DNA of 24,988 bases from UBA993 sp964436815. GTDB taxonomy: Bacteria; Bacillota; Dethiobacteria; DTU022. Below, in pieces: positions 14,825 through 22,746 of the stretch. Below the pieces are notes generated by a model that did no database searches, was not told where the DNA came from, and was given only the letters and a program-made list of their open reading frames with translations. Location of the stretch: NCBI GenBank assembly GCA_964436815.1, contig CAYTER010000031.1, positions 1 through 24,988 of the forward strand, in the 5' to 3' direction. How positions within the stretch are numbered: the first letter of the stretch is position 1; the number at the start of each line of letters is the position of its first letter. The position numbers and the translations under genes were made by a program.

Positions 14825-15820
14825 CTATCCGGGGTTATGGCAGGCAACCCATTGACCCGGGCCTGTTTCTGTTGCTTCAGGTTCAATTTCCCGGCAGATC
14901 GGTAGCGCCCGGTTGCAACGGGTATGAAAATAACACCCGCTAGGCGGGTTAATCGGGCTTGGAACATCGCCCTCAAGAATGATGCGCTTTCGCTTGCGTT
15001 CAACTGCCGGATCGGCAATTGGCACTGCGGAAATAAGCGCCCTGGTATAGGGATGCTGTGGGTGGGTGTAGAGGTTTTCGCTGGAGATCAGTTCAACGAT
15101 CTTCCCTAAATACATTACGGCAACGCGATCGGATATGTATCGAATCATCGAGAGGTCATGGGCGATCATCAGGTAGGTCAGTCCCATTTCCTCCTGCAGC
15201 GCCTCGAGCATATTAATAATCTGAGCCTGGATCGATACATCGACCGCTGAGATCGGTTCGTCGCAGACGATCAGTTCCGGTTCAACGGCCAGGGCCCTGG
15301 CAATGCCTATTCTTTGCCTCTGACCGCCGCTAAACTCATGGGGGTAGCGGTTAACATGCTCCGGGTTCAGGCCGACCAGGTCGAGTAACTGGCTAATCCT
15401 GTCTGCCCTTTCACATTTGTTTTCCGCCAGTTTATGGATATCGATCGGCTCGCCTACAATGTCGCCTACGGTCATTCTCGGGTTTAGTGAAGAATAAGGG
15501 TCCTGGAAAATCATTTGCATCTGGCGTCTGTAATGGGCCATATCTATTTTGCCAGTTTTTAAAAGGTCATTATCTTTATATAAAATTTGTCCACCCGTTG
15601 GTTTGTACAGACCGATCAGGGTTCTCCCGACTGTTGTTTTACCGCAACCGCTTTCTCCCACCAGTCCCAAGGTTTCGCCGGGGTTTATCGTAAACGAGAT
15701 CCCGTCAACTGCTTTGACCGTTAGCTGTTTGCTGATCAGGCCGGAGGTTTTGGTAAAGTGCTTTTTTAAATCTCGTGCTTCAATAATTGGCTTAACTTTT
15801 AATTCCAAGGCGAGATTCAT
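14825..15820 (-). CDS. oppF: Oligopeptide/dipeptide ABC transporter ATPase, OppF/DppF-type
   Basis: The second ATPase of the peptide importer, 331 residues. Walker A GESGCGKT at 55-62, Q-loop MIFQDPYSSLNPR, signature FSGGQRQR (163-170), Walker B LIVCDEPISAVD (183-194) and switch histidine in IAHDLSMIRYISD. The C-terminal extension typical of the family is present, with GCYFHTRCNRALPIC and a final VACHNPG, a four-cysteine arrangement. The ATG at 15820 shares one base with the oppD TGA (TGATG), with GGAGGAGG about 12 nt upstream. It is the last gene of the operon. A reading frame at 14728-15018 overlapping its end looks like a shadow. Confidence 0.94.
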   Translation of the reverse strand: MNLALELKVKPIIEARDLKKHFTKTSGLISKQLTVKAVDGISFTINPGETLGLVGESGCGKTTVGRTLIGLYKPTGGQILYKDNDLLKTGKIDMAHYRRQMQMIFQDPYSSLNPRMTVGDIVGEPIDIHKLAENKCERADRISQLLDLVGLNPEHVNRYPHEFSGGQRQRIGIARALAVEPELIVCDEPISAVDVSIQAQIINMLEALQEEMGLTYLMIAHDLSMIRYISDRVAVMYLGKIVELISSENLYTHPQHPYTRALISAVPIADPAVERKRKRIILEGDVPSPINPPSGCYFHTRCNRALPICREIEPEATETGPGQWVACHNPG

Positions 15821-16824
15821 CAGATCTTGGCCTCCTCCGGGTTCCGTTTGATTTTTGGCGCCTGTGGATGTTCAAGCCAACAGCGGACCTGGTTAGGTCC
15901 GAATGCCTCAGGCAGTTCCCGGGCACAAATTTCCATGGCATATTCACAACGGGGCATAAAAGGACAACAGCAAAACTGCTGTAGCAGATCGGGCGGTTGT
16001 CCCCAGATGGGCACCAGCTTTTGTTTCTTTTCCATATCAACCCGCGGCAGGGAACGTAGCAACCCCCAGGTATAAGGATGTTGAGGGGTTTTTAAAACCT
16101 GGTCAACAGTTCCGGTTTCGATAATCTGTCCGGCGTACATGACCATTACCCGATCAGCCAGGCCGGCTACGACTCCTAAATCATGGGTGATCAGGATTAA
16201 CGACATTTGTAAATTTTCTTTGATGGTTTTAAGCAGATCCAGAATTTGGGCCTGGATCGTTACATCAAGAGCTGTAGTCGGCTCATCAGCGATCAGCAGC
16301 TCCGGGTTGCAGGCTAAAGCCATGGCAATCATTACCCTTTGCCTCAGACCGCCGCTTAATTCGTGCGGGTATTGTTTCAGGCGAGCTTCAGGAGCAGGAA
16401 TCCCAACCAGGGTCAGCAGATCTATAGCCCGCCGGTCGGCTTCCTTTTTGCTCATCGTCTGGTGCTGACGTAAGCATTCGTTGATTTGGGTGCGCACATT
16501 AAGGACTGGATTTAACGAGGTCATCGGATCCTGGAAGACCATGCTGATCGTATTGCCGCGGATCGAGCGCATGATCCTCTCTGATTGATTGAGGATTTCA
16601 GAGCCTTTAAAAATGATTGAGCCGGCGGTAATTTTCCCCGGAGGTTCGGGTATAAGGCGCATAATCGATTGGGCAGTAACGCTTTTTCCGCATCCGGATT
16701 CACCGACAATGGCCAGCACTTCTCCTTTTTCCAGAACAAAACTGACACCCCGTACGGCTTCAACCGTACCGGCGTAGGTTTTAAATTGCACGTGCAGGTT
16801 TTCTACCGAGAGCAAATTTTCCAC
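15820..16824 (-). CDS. oppD: Oligopeptide/dipeptide ABC transporter ATPase, OppD/DppD-type
   Basis: The first ATPase of the importer, 334 residues. Walker A GESGCGKS at 41-48, Q-loop MVFQDPMTSLNP, signature LSGGLRQR (156-163), Walker B LLIADEPTTALD (176-187) and His214 in LITHDLG. The C-terminal region is cysteine-rich: FCCCPFMPRCEYAMEIC followed by VRCWLEH. In some relatives, cysteines here bind an iron-sulphur cluster. Start is GTG at 16824 with AGGAGG 8 nt upstream. It begins 12 nt after oppC and overlaps oppF by one base. Confidence 0.94.
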   Translation of the reverse strand: MENLLSVENLHVQFKTYAGTVEAVRGVSFVLEKGEVLAIVGESGCGKSVTAQSIMRLIPEPPGKITAGSIIFKGSEILNQSERIMRSIRGNTISMVFQDPMTSLNPVLNVRTQINECLRQHQTMSKKEADRRAIDLLTLVGIPAPEARLKQYPHELSGGLRQRVMIAMALACNPELLIADEPTTALDVTIQAQILDLLKTIKENLQMSLILITHDLGVVAGLADRVMVMYAGQIIETGTVDQVLKTPQHPYTWGLLRSLPRVDMEKKQKLVPIWGQPPDLLQQFCCCPFMPRCEYAMEICARELPEAFGPNQVRCWLEHPQAPKIKRNPEEAKI

Positions 16825-16836
16825 GGTCAGGACCTC

Positions 16837-17775
16837 CTATTTACGCATCCGCGGGTCGAGGGCATCGCGCAGCCCGTCACCGAGAAAATTAAAGGCGAGC
16901 AATGTTATACTGATTGCCAGCGCCGGGAAGAGCAAAAGGTGTGGAAAAGATTTCAGCGAGGCCAAAGCATCTGAGCTGAGCATCCCCCAGCTGGCCCGCG
17001 GTGCTGAAACCCCTAATCCGATGAAACTGAGGAAAGCCTCGGTAAAAATTGCTTCAGGGATCGCCAGGGTCGCTGTAACAATGATTGGCCCCATGGCGTT
17101 GGGAATCAGGTGCCTGAAAAGGATTTTCCATTTTGGGGCGCCGATGGTTTGCGCTGCGAGAATAAATTCCTGCTCTTTGAGGCTTAAAATCTGACCGCGC
17201 ACAATACGGGCCATCGGCAGCCAGAAAACCAGGCCCAGGGCAAGAAATATGCTGTACAAACCTGCTCCGCCCCCGGTGGCGGGAAAAAGCTCCCTGAAAA
17301 CGACCATCAGCATAATAACCCACAGCAAGAAGGGAATACTGTACATAATATCGACAAACCGCATCATAATATTATCGACTCGTCCGCCGATATACCCGGC
17401 GATACCGCCATAAATAACGCCGATAAAGAAAGTGGTAATGGCGGCCACAAAACCAACTGCCAAAGAAATTCGGGCTCCATGCATGACCCTGATCAGCTGA
17501 TCGCGTCCGAGTGAATCTGTGCCAAAAGGGTGTGCTCTGCTCGGCCCTTCATTTCTGCGATCAAAATCCTGGTCTGAATAGGAGTATGGGGAAAAATAGG
17601 GGCCGATGATCGCAGCAATTAAAAGCAGGATGATGAAAACCAGGCTGATCATGGCAACCGGGTTTTTCTTTAAACGCCGCCAGGCATCCTGCCAGTAGGT
17701 GATACTTGGTCTGACCAGATCTTCGTGGACCGGTTTCTCCTTCAGTGGGGCAAAAAGTCCGGTGGTGAGCTGCAT
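16837..17775 (-). CDS. oppC: Oligopeptide/dipeptide ABC transporter permease, OppC/DppC-type
   Basis: The second permease, 312 residues. It has a cytoplasmic N-terminus, a first membrane span around residues 39-58 (MISLVFIILLLIAAIIGPYF), a periplasmic-side DRRNEGPSRAHPFGTDSLGRD typical of OppC, and five further spans. The EAA loop that contacts the ATPase reads EFILAAQTIGAPKWKILFRH. The C-terminus GDGLRDALDPRMRK is the standard ending. ATG at 17775 lies 3 nt after the oppB stop; its GGAGG lies in the end of oppB. Together with OppB it forms the transmembrane channel. Confidence 0.95.
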   Translation of the reverse strand: MQLTTGLFAPLKEKPVHEDLVRPSITYWQDAWRRLKKNPVAMISLVFIILLLIAAIIGPYFSPYSYSDQDFDRRNEGPSRAHPFGTDSLGRDQLIRVMHGARISLAVGFVAAITTFFIGVIYGGIAGYIGGRVDNIMMRFVDIMYSIPFLLWVIMLMVVFRELFPATGGGAGLYSIFLALGLVFWLPMARIVRGQILSLKEQEFILAAQTIGAPKWKILFRHLIPNAMGPIIVTATLAIPEAIFTEAFLSFIGLGVSAPRASWGMLSSDALASLKSFPHLLLFPALAISITLLAFNFLGDGLRDALDPRMRK

Positions 17776-17778
17776 CAG

Positions 17779-18708
17779 TTACTCCTCCCTCCCGATCAGT
17801 TTGATCCGCGGGTCTACAAGGGTGTAGGCAAAGTCAACCAGCATATTAAGGCCGATAAGAATAATACTATAAAAAATAGTCAGTCCGAGGATGACGGTGT
17901 AATCACGGTTATAGATGCTGGTCACAAAATGCTTGCCCAGCCCGGGGATGGCAAAGATATTTTCTACAATGAAGCTACCGGTTAGAACGTAAGCCAGCAA
18001 CGGACCTGAATATGTAATAACCGGGATTAACGCATTTTTTACAGCGTGAATCCAGATAATCCGCCAGCGGGGCAGGCCTTTGGCCAGGGCGGTCCGCATG
18101 TAATCCTGGTTTAAGACATCGAGCATACTAGAGCGGGTTAATCGGGCAATAAAGGCCGTGGGTAAACCGGCTAAAGCGATGGCCGGCATGATCATATGCT
18201 TGGGCGTTCCCCACATGGCCGAGGGCAGCAGCCCCCATTTAAATGATAAAAAGTACATAAGAAGGGTGCCGAGGATAAAACTGGGCACAGAGATGCCGAT
18301 TGTGCTGAAAAACATGGTCAGGTAGTCAGGTGTTCTTCCCTGGTAAAGCGAGGCAATAATCCCGGCTCCAACCCCAATCACAATGGCAATAGTAAAGGTC
18401 AGTAACCCCAACTGCAATGATATGGGAAATCTTTCGGCGATAATGCCGTTTACGGTCTGCCCGCGATACTTAAAAGAGGGACCTAAATCACCCCTTACTA
18501 CATTACTCAAATAATCAACGTACTGGAGGTGGAGCGGTTGATCGAGTTTGTAGCGGGCCTCGATATTTGCCTTAATCGCCGGCGGGATTGCTTTTTCACT
18601 CTGAAAAGGTCCGCCCGGAATCGTGTGCATAAAGATGAACGTAACTGTAATAACAACCCAGATGGCAAACAATGCTGATAACAGACGCCGCGCTAAAAAG
18701 CTGAGCAT
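17779..18708 (-). CDS. oppB: Oligopeptide/dipeptide ABC transporter permease, OppB/DppB-type
   Basis: The first permease, 309 residues from the ATG at 18708, which has GGAGGTG about 9 nt upstream. A TTG 16 codons further up lies in the intergenic terminator stem and is rejected. The normal family start MLSFLARRLLSALFAIWVVITV is followed by HTIPGGPF and a large external loop. The EAA loop reads DYMRTALAKGLPRWRIIWIH. The end FAYTLVDPRIKL is typical. About six membrane segments are visible. A hairpin with a T-run separates it from oppA, so its expression is probably below that of the binding protein. Confidence 0.95.
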   Translation of the reverse strand: MLSFLARRLLSALFAIWVVITVTFIFMHTIPGGPFQSEKAIPPAIKANIEARYKLDQPLHLQYVDYLSNVVRGDLGPSFKYRGQTVNGIIAERFPISLQLGLLTFTIAIVIGVGAGIIASLYQGRTPDYLTMFFSTIGISVPSFILGTLLMYFLSFKWGLLPSAMWGTPKHMIMPAIALAGLPTAFIARLTRSSMLDVLNQDYMRTALAKGLPRWRIIWIHAVKNALIPVITYSGPLLAYVLTGSFIVENIFAIPGLGKHFVTSIYNRDYTVILGLTIFYSIILIGLNMLVDFAYTLVDPRIKLIGREE

Positions 18709-18730
18709 CAGGGATATCACCTCCAAAGTT

Positions 18731-18779
18731 AAAAACAGAGGTATACCAAAGAGCAAACCATGTTCCCCGGTATACCTCT
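18731..18779 (-). terminator. Hairpin with T-run between oppA and oppB
   Basis: On the minus strand AGAGGTATACC (18779-18769) and GGTATACCTCT (18747-18737) form a perfect 11-bp stem with a 21-nt loop, followed by GTTTTT (18736-18731). It lies 22 nt after the oppA stop and 22 nt before the oppB start. In solute-binding-protein operons such partial terminators let the binding protein be made in excess over the membrane components. That role is inferred from position. Confidence 0.75.
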
Positions 18780-18801
18780 TTTACCCTGATTGTATGAACC
18801 T

Positions 18802-20415
18802 CTATTCTTCGATATAGGCGCTCTTGAAGTCGATACCGCCCACAGCGATGCTCACATAATCTTTCACATAGCTCTTCACCATAACGGGCTGGGTGTAGTA
18901 GTAAATCGGGCAGATCGGCATCGCTTCCATCAGGATATCTTCGAGCTGGTGCATCTTAGCCATCCTCTGCACCTCGTCATCGCCCATCCTGACTTCATTG
19001 ATCAGCCGATCATAGTCTGCGTTGCTGAAACGGGAGTTATTATTCCCGCCGCCCGTTACCCACATATCAAGGAAGGTGAACGGGTCAAGATAGTCGCCGA
19101 TCCAGCCGGCGCGGGCAATCATAAAGTCTCCCTCATCGCGGGTGTTCAGGTAGACGCCCCATTCCTGGTTGGTGAGGGTCACATTCTCGATGCCCAGATT
19201 CTGTTTCCACATCTCCTGGATTGCCTCGGCAACCAGCTTGTGCATTTCAGAAGTATTGTAAAGAATTTCAATCGAGGGGAAACCTGCCCCTCCCGGATAT
19301 CCGGCTTCCGCTAACAGCTGCTGGGCTGTTTCCGGATCGTAGGCGTAATAATCACCGCCATTAGCCCGGAAGTCGCTGCCGTCAACCTCTGGGATTCCCG
19401 GGGGAACATAAGCGAAAGCCGGAAGTTCGCCAGCCTGGGTGACATTCTCGACAATAGCTTCGCGATCAATGGCCAGCGTTAAAGCCATGCGGACATTGAT
19501 ATCATCAAGAGGCGGTTTCTCTGTCTGAAAGATGTAGTAGTAGGTGCCGAGATAGGGCAGGATCACCAGCTCGCCGGTGGCTTCAAGGCGGGGAATTTCC
19601 TGTCCTGGAACTCTGTGAGTAAAATCGATTTCCCCGGTCTCAAACATGGTCAGCTCGGTGCTTTCGTTTTCCACCATGGTAAAGACCAGGCGGTCAAGAA
19701 CCACTGCATCTTTATCCCAGTAGTTTTCGTTTGGGACAAATTCCATCTGTCCCTGGGCCCAGCTGACCATTTTGAAGGGGCCGTTGCCGATAATGGTATC
19801 GGCGCTCAGGTGCCACCCTTCAGGATCGGCTTCGACCGTCGGCCGGTGAAGCGGGTAGTAAGTTTTGAAAGCCACCAGCGACATGAAAAACGGGGTCGGG
19901 GCTTCCAGGGTGACCTGCAGGGTCTGATCATCAAGCGCTTCTACCATTACATCGTCTGCGCTGCCTTCACCGGTGTTGTATGCTTCGGCGCCCTTGATGT
20001 AATAGAGCATATACGCGTAGTCTGCCGCCAGCTCAGGGTCGAGCGCGCGCTTCCAGGAGTAGACAAAATCTTCAGCGGTCAGCGGGTCGCCATTTGAGAA
20101 AAGAAGGCCGTCGCGCAGGTTGAAGGTGTAAACCAGGCCATCAGCGCTCACATCAACCGATTCGGCCAGAGCTAGCTCGGGAACGCTGTCAACATTAAGC
20201 CTGGTTAAACCATCATAAATTTGCAGCATCATGGTCGCTTCCGGCACACCGGTTGACAGATGGACATCCATTGTTTCCGGTTCGGTGCCGACGTTGAAGG
20301 TTAAAACCATTTCTTCGCCGGGCGGGGTGCCGTCGGTTCCGCTGTCAGTGCCACAGCCACTGAAGAGGAGAGCTACGGAGAAGAAAACCAACAGTAAAAC
20401 AGTTACCTTTTTCAA
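18802..20415 (-). CDS. oppA: Oligopeptide/dipeptide-binding lipoprotein (SBP_bac_5 family)
   Basis: The extracellular solute-binding protein of the importer, 537 residues. It starts with a lipoprotein signal: positive MKK, a hydrophobic stretch, and lipobox LFSGC with Cys21 as the lipidated residue. The mature protein shows SBP family 5 landmarks: NVGTEPETMDVHLSTGVPEA, IYDGLTRL, SADGLVYTFNLRDGLLFSNG, and AEDFVYSWKRALDPE. The start is TTG at 20415 with AAGGGGG 8 nt upstream; no ATG fits. It is the first operon gene, followed by a hairpin. Upstream lies a leader of about 130 nt with a possible 20-residue ORF. Peptide length preference cannot be read from sequence; OppA and DppA-like proteins are equally possible. 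Confidence 0.94.
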   Translation of the reverse strand: MKKVTVLLLVFFSVALLFSGCGTDSGTDGTPPGEEMVLTFNVGTEPETMDVHLSTGVPEATMMLQIYDGLTRLNVDSVPELALAESVDVSADGLVYTFNLRDGLLFSNGDPLTAEDFVYSWKRALDPELAADYAYMLYYIKGAEAYNTGEGSADDVMVEALDDQTLQVTLEAPTPFFMSLVAFKTYYPLHRPTVEADPEGWHLSADTIIGNGPFKMVSWAQGQMEFVPNENYWDKDAVVLDRLVFTMVENESTELTMFETGEIDFTHRVPGQEIPRLEATGELVILPYLGTYYYIFQTEKPPLDDINVRMALTLAIDREAIVENVTQAGELPAFAYVPPGIPEVDGSDFRANGGDYYAYDPETAQQLLAEAGYPGGAGFPSIEILYNTSEMHKLVAEAIQEMWKQNLGIENVTLTNQEWGVYLNTRDEGDFMIARAGWIGDYLDPFTFLDMWVTGGGNNNSRFSNADYDRLINEVRMGDDEVQRMAKMHQLEDILMEAMPICPIYYYTQPVMVKSYVKDYVSIAVGGIDFKSAYIEE

Positions 20416-20474
20416 TTACAAAACCCCCTTGTATTATGAAACCTTTGAAACAGCAGCAAAACCCTTCCGGGCAT
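20412..20474 (-). CDS. Possible leader peptide overlapping the oppA start (20 residues)
   Basis: On the minus strand an ATG at 20474 follows GGAGGTG (20481-20475) and opens a 20-codon frame (MPGRVLLLFQRFHNTRGFCN) that stops at 20412-20414. The TGA overlaps the oppA TTG start. The extended Shine-Dalgarno match is very strong but only 2 nt from the ATG, closer than ideal. The GGAGGTGAT could instead be a non-coding, transcript-stabilising ribosome site, as known in some Bacillota leaders. Treat as a candidate. Confidence 0.3.
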   Translation of the reverse strand: MPGRVLLLFQRFHNTRGFCN

Positions 20475-20554
20475 CACCTCCGCAGTATTGGTTTTCATAA
20501 ACAGTTAAGAGGTCTTTGGCTATGTAATTTTACCAACTGTTATGTTTCGACTTC

Positions 20555-20583
20555 ATATTACTTATTATTGTTCATTTTGTAAA
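20555..20583 (-). promoter_or_regulatory. Candidate promoter of the opp operon
   Basis: On the minus strand TTTACA (20583-20578) and TAATAT (20560-20555) are 17 nt apart, in AT-rich DNA. Five of six and four of six bases match consensus. Transcription would start near 20548, leaving about 130 nt of leader before oppA. Within the leader AACAGTT (20543-20537) and AACTGTT (20508-20502) form a 7-bp inverted repeat. Confidence 0.5.
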
Positions 20584-20747
20584 GATAATTCGCAGCAGCA
20601 GGTAAAAAAACTGTAGTTGAAGAGCATTTTACCGGAAGGGAGCTGTCTGTCTGGTGGAATCATCTAGACGATCATCTGCCCGGAGGAAGGATTGCTGCAG
20701 GGCAGAAAAGAATAGTTATAGGTGTAGCATCTTGAAACTACCGGGAG
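20584..20747. other. Intergenic region between the opp promoter and the DUF2007-like gene
   Basis: No gene is visible here; with the opp leader it makes up the longest non-coding stretch in the window (20416-20759). It contains a 7-bp inverted repeat, TCTGCCC (20675-20681) and GGGCAGA (20700-20706), with GGAGGAAGG in the 18-nt loop. Neither side has a T-run, so it is not a standard terminator. A plus-strand promoter for the next gene should lie here, but I see only a weak TTATAG-like -10 near 20715. Confidence 0.35.
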
Positions 20748-20759
20748 ATGAAAGCCGCT

Positions 20760-20990
20760 ATGAAGCAAGAATGGGCTATGCTCGTAGAAGCGGAAAATGA
20801 TATCGAAGCCGATATCATAACCGGGCTGCTAACAGAAAATGGAATACCGGTTCGCAAAGAAGACAGCAGCCCTTACACCGGAGCAATGCGGGTAATCGGT
20901 GGTTTGGCTTATGAGGTAAAAATATTAGTGCCCTCTTCACTGCTTGAAAATGCAAGGATCCTGCTTCAAGAGACCTTAAATGAGCCCTGA
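20760..20990 (+). CDS. DUF2007-like small protein (putative signal-transducing domain)
   Basis: A soluble protein of about 76 residues resembling DUF2007: a ferredoxin-like fold with WAMLVEAENDIEADIITGLLTENGIPVRKE followed by a strand/helix end LAYEVKILVPSSLLENARILL. Such proteins are small, widespread in Bacillota and of unproven function; the family name suggests signalling. The start is uncertain. ATG at 20748 directly abuts GGGAG (20743-20747), while ATG at 20760 lies 12 nt from it and gives the more typical N-terminus. The PAP2 gene follows 45 nt later and may be cotranscribed. Confidence 0.75.
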   Translation: MKQEWAMLVEAENDIEADIITGLLTENGIPVRKEDSSPYTGAMRVIGGLAYEVKILVPSSLLENARILLQETLNEP

Positions 20991-21035
20991 TAACCGGCAA
21001 AATCTATATTATATCGCTTATGAAGGAGGATGATG

Positions 21036-22046
21036 ATGGAATTTCCGGCGCTTAAAAAACCTTTTTTTTCTGAGGATCCAAAGCAGGAGCAATTATGGGT
21101 AGAAGTTTTACTGGCTGTGGCCGCTGTTTCAGCTATTATCTTAATTTTAGCCTGGCCACAGACGAGGAATGTGGAGTTGATCGCCTACCTGCAGCAGTGG
21201 CGGAGCACACCGGTTGAAATAATATTCCGGGTTTTTACCTTTCTCGGCGACGACCAGTTTTTTATGATCTTTTTCAGCATCATCATCTGGTGCATCAGTA
21301 AAAATCTCGGATTTTGGAGCGCTTTTCTGCTGCTGACCTCGGCTACTTTCAGTAACCTGGTTAAGGATCTGACCCTGCTCGAGCGCCCGCCGATTGAAGG
21401 GGTTACCCACCCGCCGGGAAGTTATGCTTTTCCGAGCGGCCACACCCTGACTGCTGTTACAATATGGCCATATCTGGCTGTTCACCTGAAAAAGAAAGGA
21501 TATTGGATCTGGGCTGTTGTCGCCATCATAATGATCGGCTTTTCACGATTGATTCTGGGTTATCATTTCCTGGGTGACATCCTGGGTGGTTTAGCCCTGG
21601 GGATACCGTTTTTGCTGATATTTCTCTGGGTCAGTTCACTGATTTATGAAAAAGGGCTACTGGAACAATTTTCCACCCCACTGCTTTTAGCGGCATCCAT
21701 GATTATTCCCCTTATACTCCTGGCGGTACTACCGGGCGCTGATCCCCCCAAAGTCCTGGGTTTTCTGGCTGGAGCATCGTTTGGTTACATCATTGAGAAA
21801 GAAAAGGTCTGTTCTGTCGTAAGAGCGCCTCTGGTAAAACAGATCTTAAAAGTTTTGATCGGGCTGGCGGTATTTTTCGGAATAATTTTCGGACTCGGCA
21901 GTTTACTGCCCTCAGCAGTTAAACCGCTGGGCTTCATTCGCTATGCTTTAGGCGGAGCCTGGGTAACCTTAGGTGCTCCATTACTCTTTACGGTTGTTGG
22001 TCTTGCCGGAAAAGAAGGACAGCAGCAGAAAAAAGTTAAGAAATAA
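21036..22046 (+). CDS. PAP2-family membrane phosphatase
   Basis: This integral membrane protein of 336 residues has the full phosphatidic acid phosphatase 2 signature: KDLTLLERP (Lys110, Arg117, Pro118), SYAFPSGHTL (133-136 PSGH) and SRLILGYHFLGD (Arg171, His177, Asp181). Enzymes of this family dephosphorylate lipids such as phosphatidate or undecaprenyl pyrophosphate. Several membrane segments flank and follow the active site, and the C-terminal half adds about four more, longer than minimal PAP2 enzymes. Three ATGs stand in a row at 21030, 21033 and 21036. The third has the best spacing (6 nt) from AAGGAGG at 21023-21029. The substrate is unknown. The basic tail GQQQKKVKK is probably cytoplasmic. 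Confidence 0.9.
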   Translation: MEFPALKKPFFSEDPKQEQLWVEVLLAVAAVSAIILILAWPQTRNVELIAYLQQWRSTPVEIIFRVFTFLGDDQFFMIFFSIIIWCISKNLGFWSAFLLLTSATFSNLVKDLTLLERPPIEGVTHPPGSYAFPSGHTLTAVTIWPYLAVHLKKKGYWIWAVVAIIMIGFSRLILGYHFLGDILGGLALGIPFLLIFLWVSSLIYEKGLLEQFSTPLLLAASMIIPLILLAVLPGADPPKVLGFLAGASFGYIIEKEKVCSVVRAPLVKQILKVLIGLAVFFGIIFGLGSLLPSAVKPLGFIRYALGGAWVTLGAPLLFTVVGLAGKEGQQQKKVKK

Positions 22047-22077
22047 ATTGCTGATCGTATTTCTGGATGTTTTGAGC

Positions 22078-22083
22078 TATAAT
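22078..22083 (+). promoter_or_regulatory. Possible -10 element upstream of the first tatA
   Basis: A perfect TATAAT stands 60 nt before the first tatA start and 31 nt after the PAP2 stop. No good -35 is found at 16-18 nt, so the call is weak. Confidence 0.3.
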
Positions 22084-22143
22084 AAGGAGCGGTAAAGATT
22101 ATGTAGCTTAGTAGTGGTTTTATTTGAGCCGGGGGTGGAGTAA

Positions 22144-22335
22144 ATGATTGGCGGAAAAATCGGCCTGTGGGAGATTTTATTGATCCTGGCAGTGGCCCTG
22201 ATTGTTTTCGGTCCGGCGAAACTGCCGGAACTTGGTCGTTCCATTGGTAACGGCTTAAGGGAATTCCGTAAAGCGACAAGTGAGCTTAAGGATTCGATTT
22301 CCTTAGATGAAAGTGACAACGACAAAAAAAGCTAA
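22144..22335 (+). CDS. tatA: Sec-independent translocase subunit TatA (first copy)
   Basis: A 63-residue TatA/E protein: one N-terminal membrane helix (GLWEILLILAVALIVFG), the hinge FGPAKLPELGRSIG, an amphipathic helix (NGLREFRKATSELKDSI) and a charged tail. TatA subunits assemble with TatC to export folded proteins with twin-arginine signals. The FGP hinge is the standard form. ATG at 22144 follows GGTGGAG. A second tatA and tatC follow, but the 139-nt gap and a separate promoter candidate suggest that this copy can be expressed alone. No tatB is present, as is usual in Gram-positive bacteria with the minimal TatA-TatC system. Confidence 0.93.
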   Translation: MIGGKIGLWEILLILAVALIVFGPAKLPELGRSIGNGLREFRKATSELKDSISLDESDNDKKS

Positions 22336-22410
22336 ACTGTCAAGTCTGGCATATTTAGCCTGACGAGACCGGATTATTGCTATGGCAGGATTATTTTTGG
22401 AAGCGCAATA

Positions 22411-22419
22411 TGTTACAAT
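22411..22419 (+). promoter_or_regulatory. Candidate extended -10 promoter of the second tatA
   Basis: TGTTACAAT is an extended -10 (TG-n-TACAAT). An alternative pair is TTACAA (22413-22418) with TAATAT 17 nt downstream (22436-22441). Either would drive tatA-tatC-mobA separately from the first tatA. Both are moderate matches. Confidence 0.4.
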
Positions 22420-22474
22420 AATCTTGTAGTAAACATAATATCTTTTTATTCTCGATCGAGGAGGACTATCATCA

Positions 22475-22663
22475 ATGCTTGGTAGAATCGGACCATGGGA
22501 AATAATCGCCATCCTTGCGGTTATCTTATTGATTTTTGGTTCAAGAAAGCTTCCGGAATTGGCGAAAGCAATTGGTAAGAGCGTGGTCGAACTGAAAGAA
22601 GGGCTAAAAGGCTCTTCCGGTTCTGATGAGTCGGCAGGAAATAAAAACGAACCTAAAGAATAA
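22475..22663 (+). CDS. tatA: Sec-independent translocase subunit TatA (second copy)
   Basis: A 62-residue TatA/E protein with the membrane helix GPWEIIAILAVILLIFG, hinge FGSRKLPELAKAIG, amphipathic helix KSVVELKEGLKG and a polar tail. The hinge has Ser where the first copy has Pro. The two copies are clearly homologous but differ throughout the amphipathic helix and tail, so this is not a recent duplication. ATG at 22475 follows GAGGAGG (22458-22464). It lies next to tatC and is the more likely TatC-paired subunit by position. Confidence 0.93.
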   Translation: MLGRIGPWEIIAILAVILLIFGSRKLPELAKAIGKSVVELKEGLKGSSGSDESAGNKNEPKE

Positions 22664-22746
22664 AGCTGTTTGCTTTGCCTCAATAAGTGTTAATACAGGA
22701 GGGGTTAGCTGGCAGCGCCTGGAATGCCGGGGGGTATTCAAAAAAG

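Noticed and set aside
14728..15018. 96-codon minus-strand frame overlapping the end of oppF and reaching queG
   Set aside because: Two thirds lies out of frame inside the clear oppF coding sequence. The remainder has no ribosome site and contains the queG promoter.
18790..19314. 174-codon plus-strand frame
   Set aside because: It is antisense to the well-conserved oppA gene, has no ribosome site and no recognisable protein features.
19615..20097. 160-codon plus-strand frame
   Set aside because: Also antisense to oppA; composition follows from oppA codon use.
20675..20706. Structured RNA or terminator upstream of the DUF2007-like gene
   Set aside because: A 7-bp inverted repeat without a T-run on either side and no recognised RNA family; noted only as an intergenic feature.
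22336..22410. Hairpin GTCTGGC/GCCTGAC after the first tatA
   Set aside because: Contains a mismatch and has no T-run; not convincing as a terminator.
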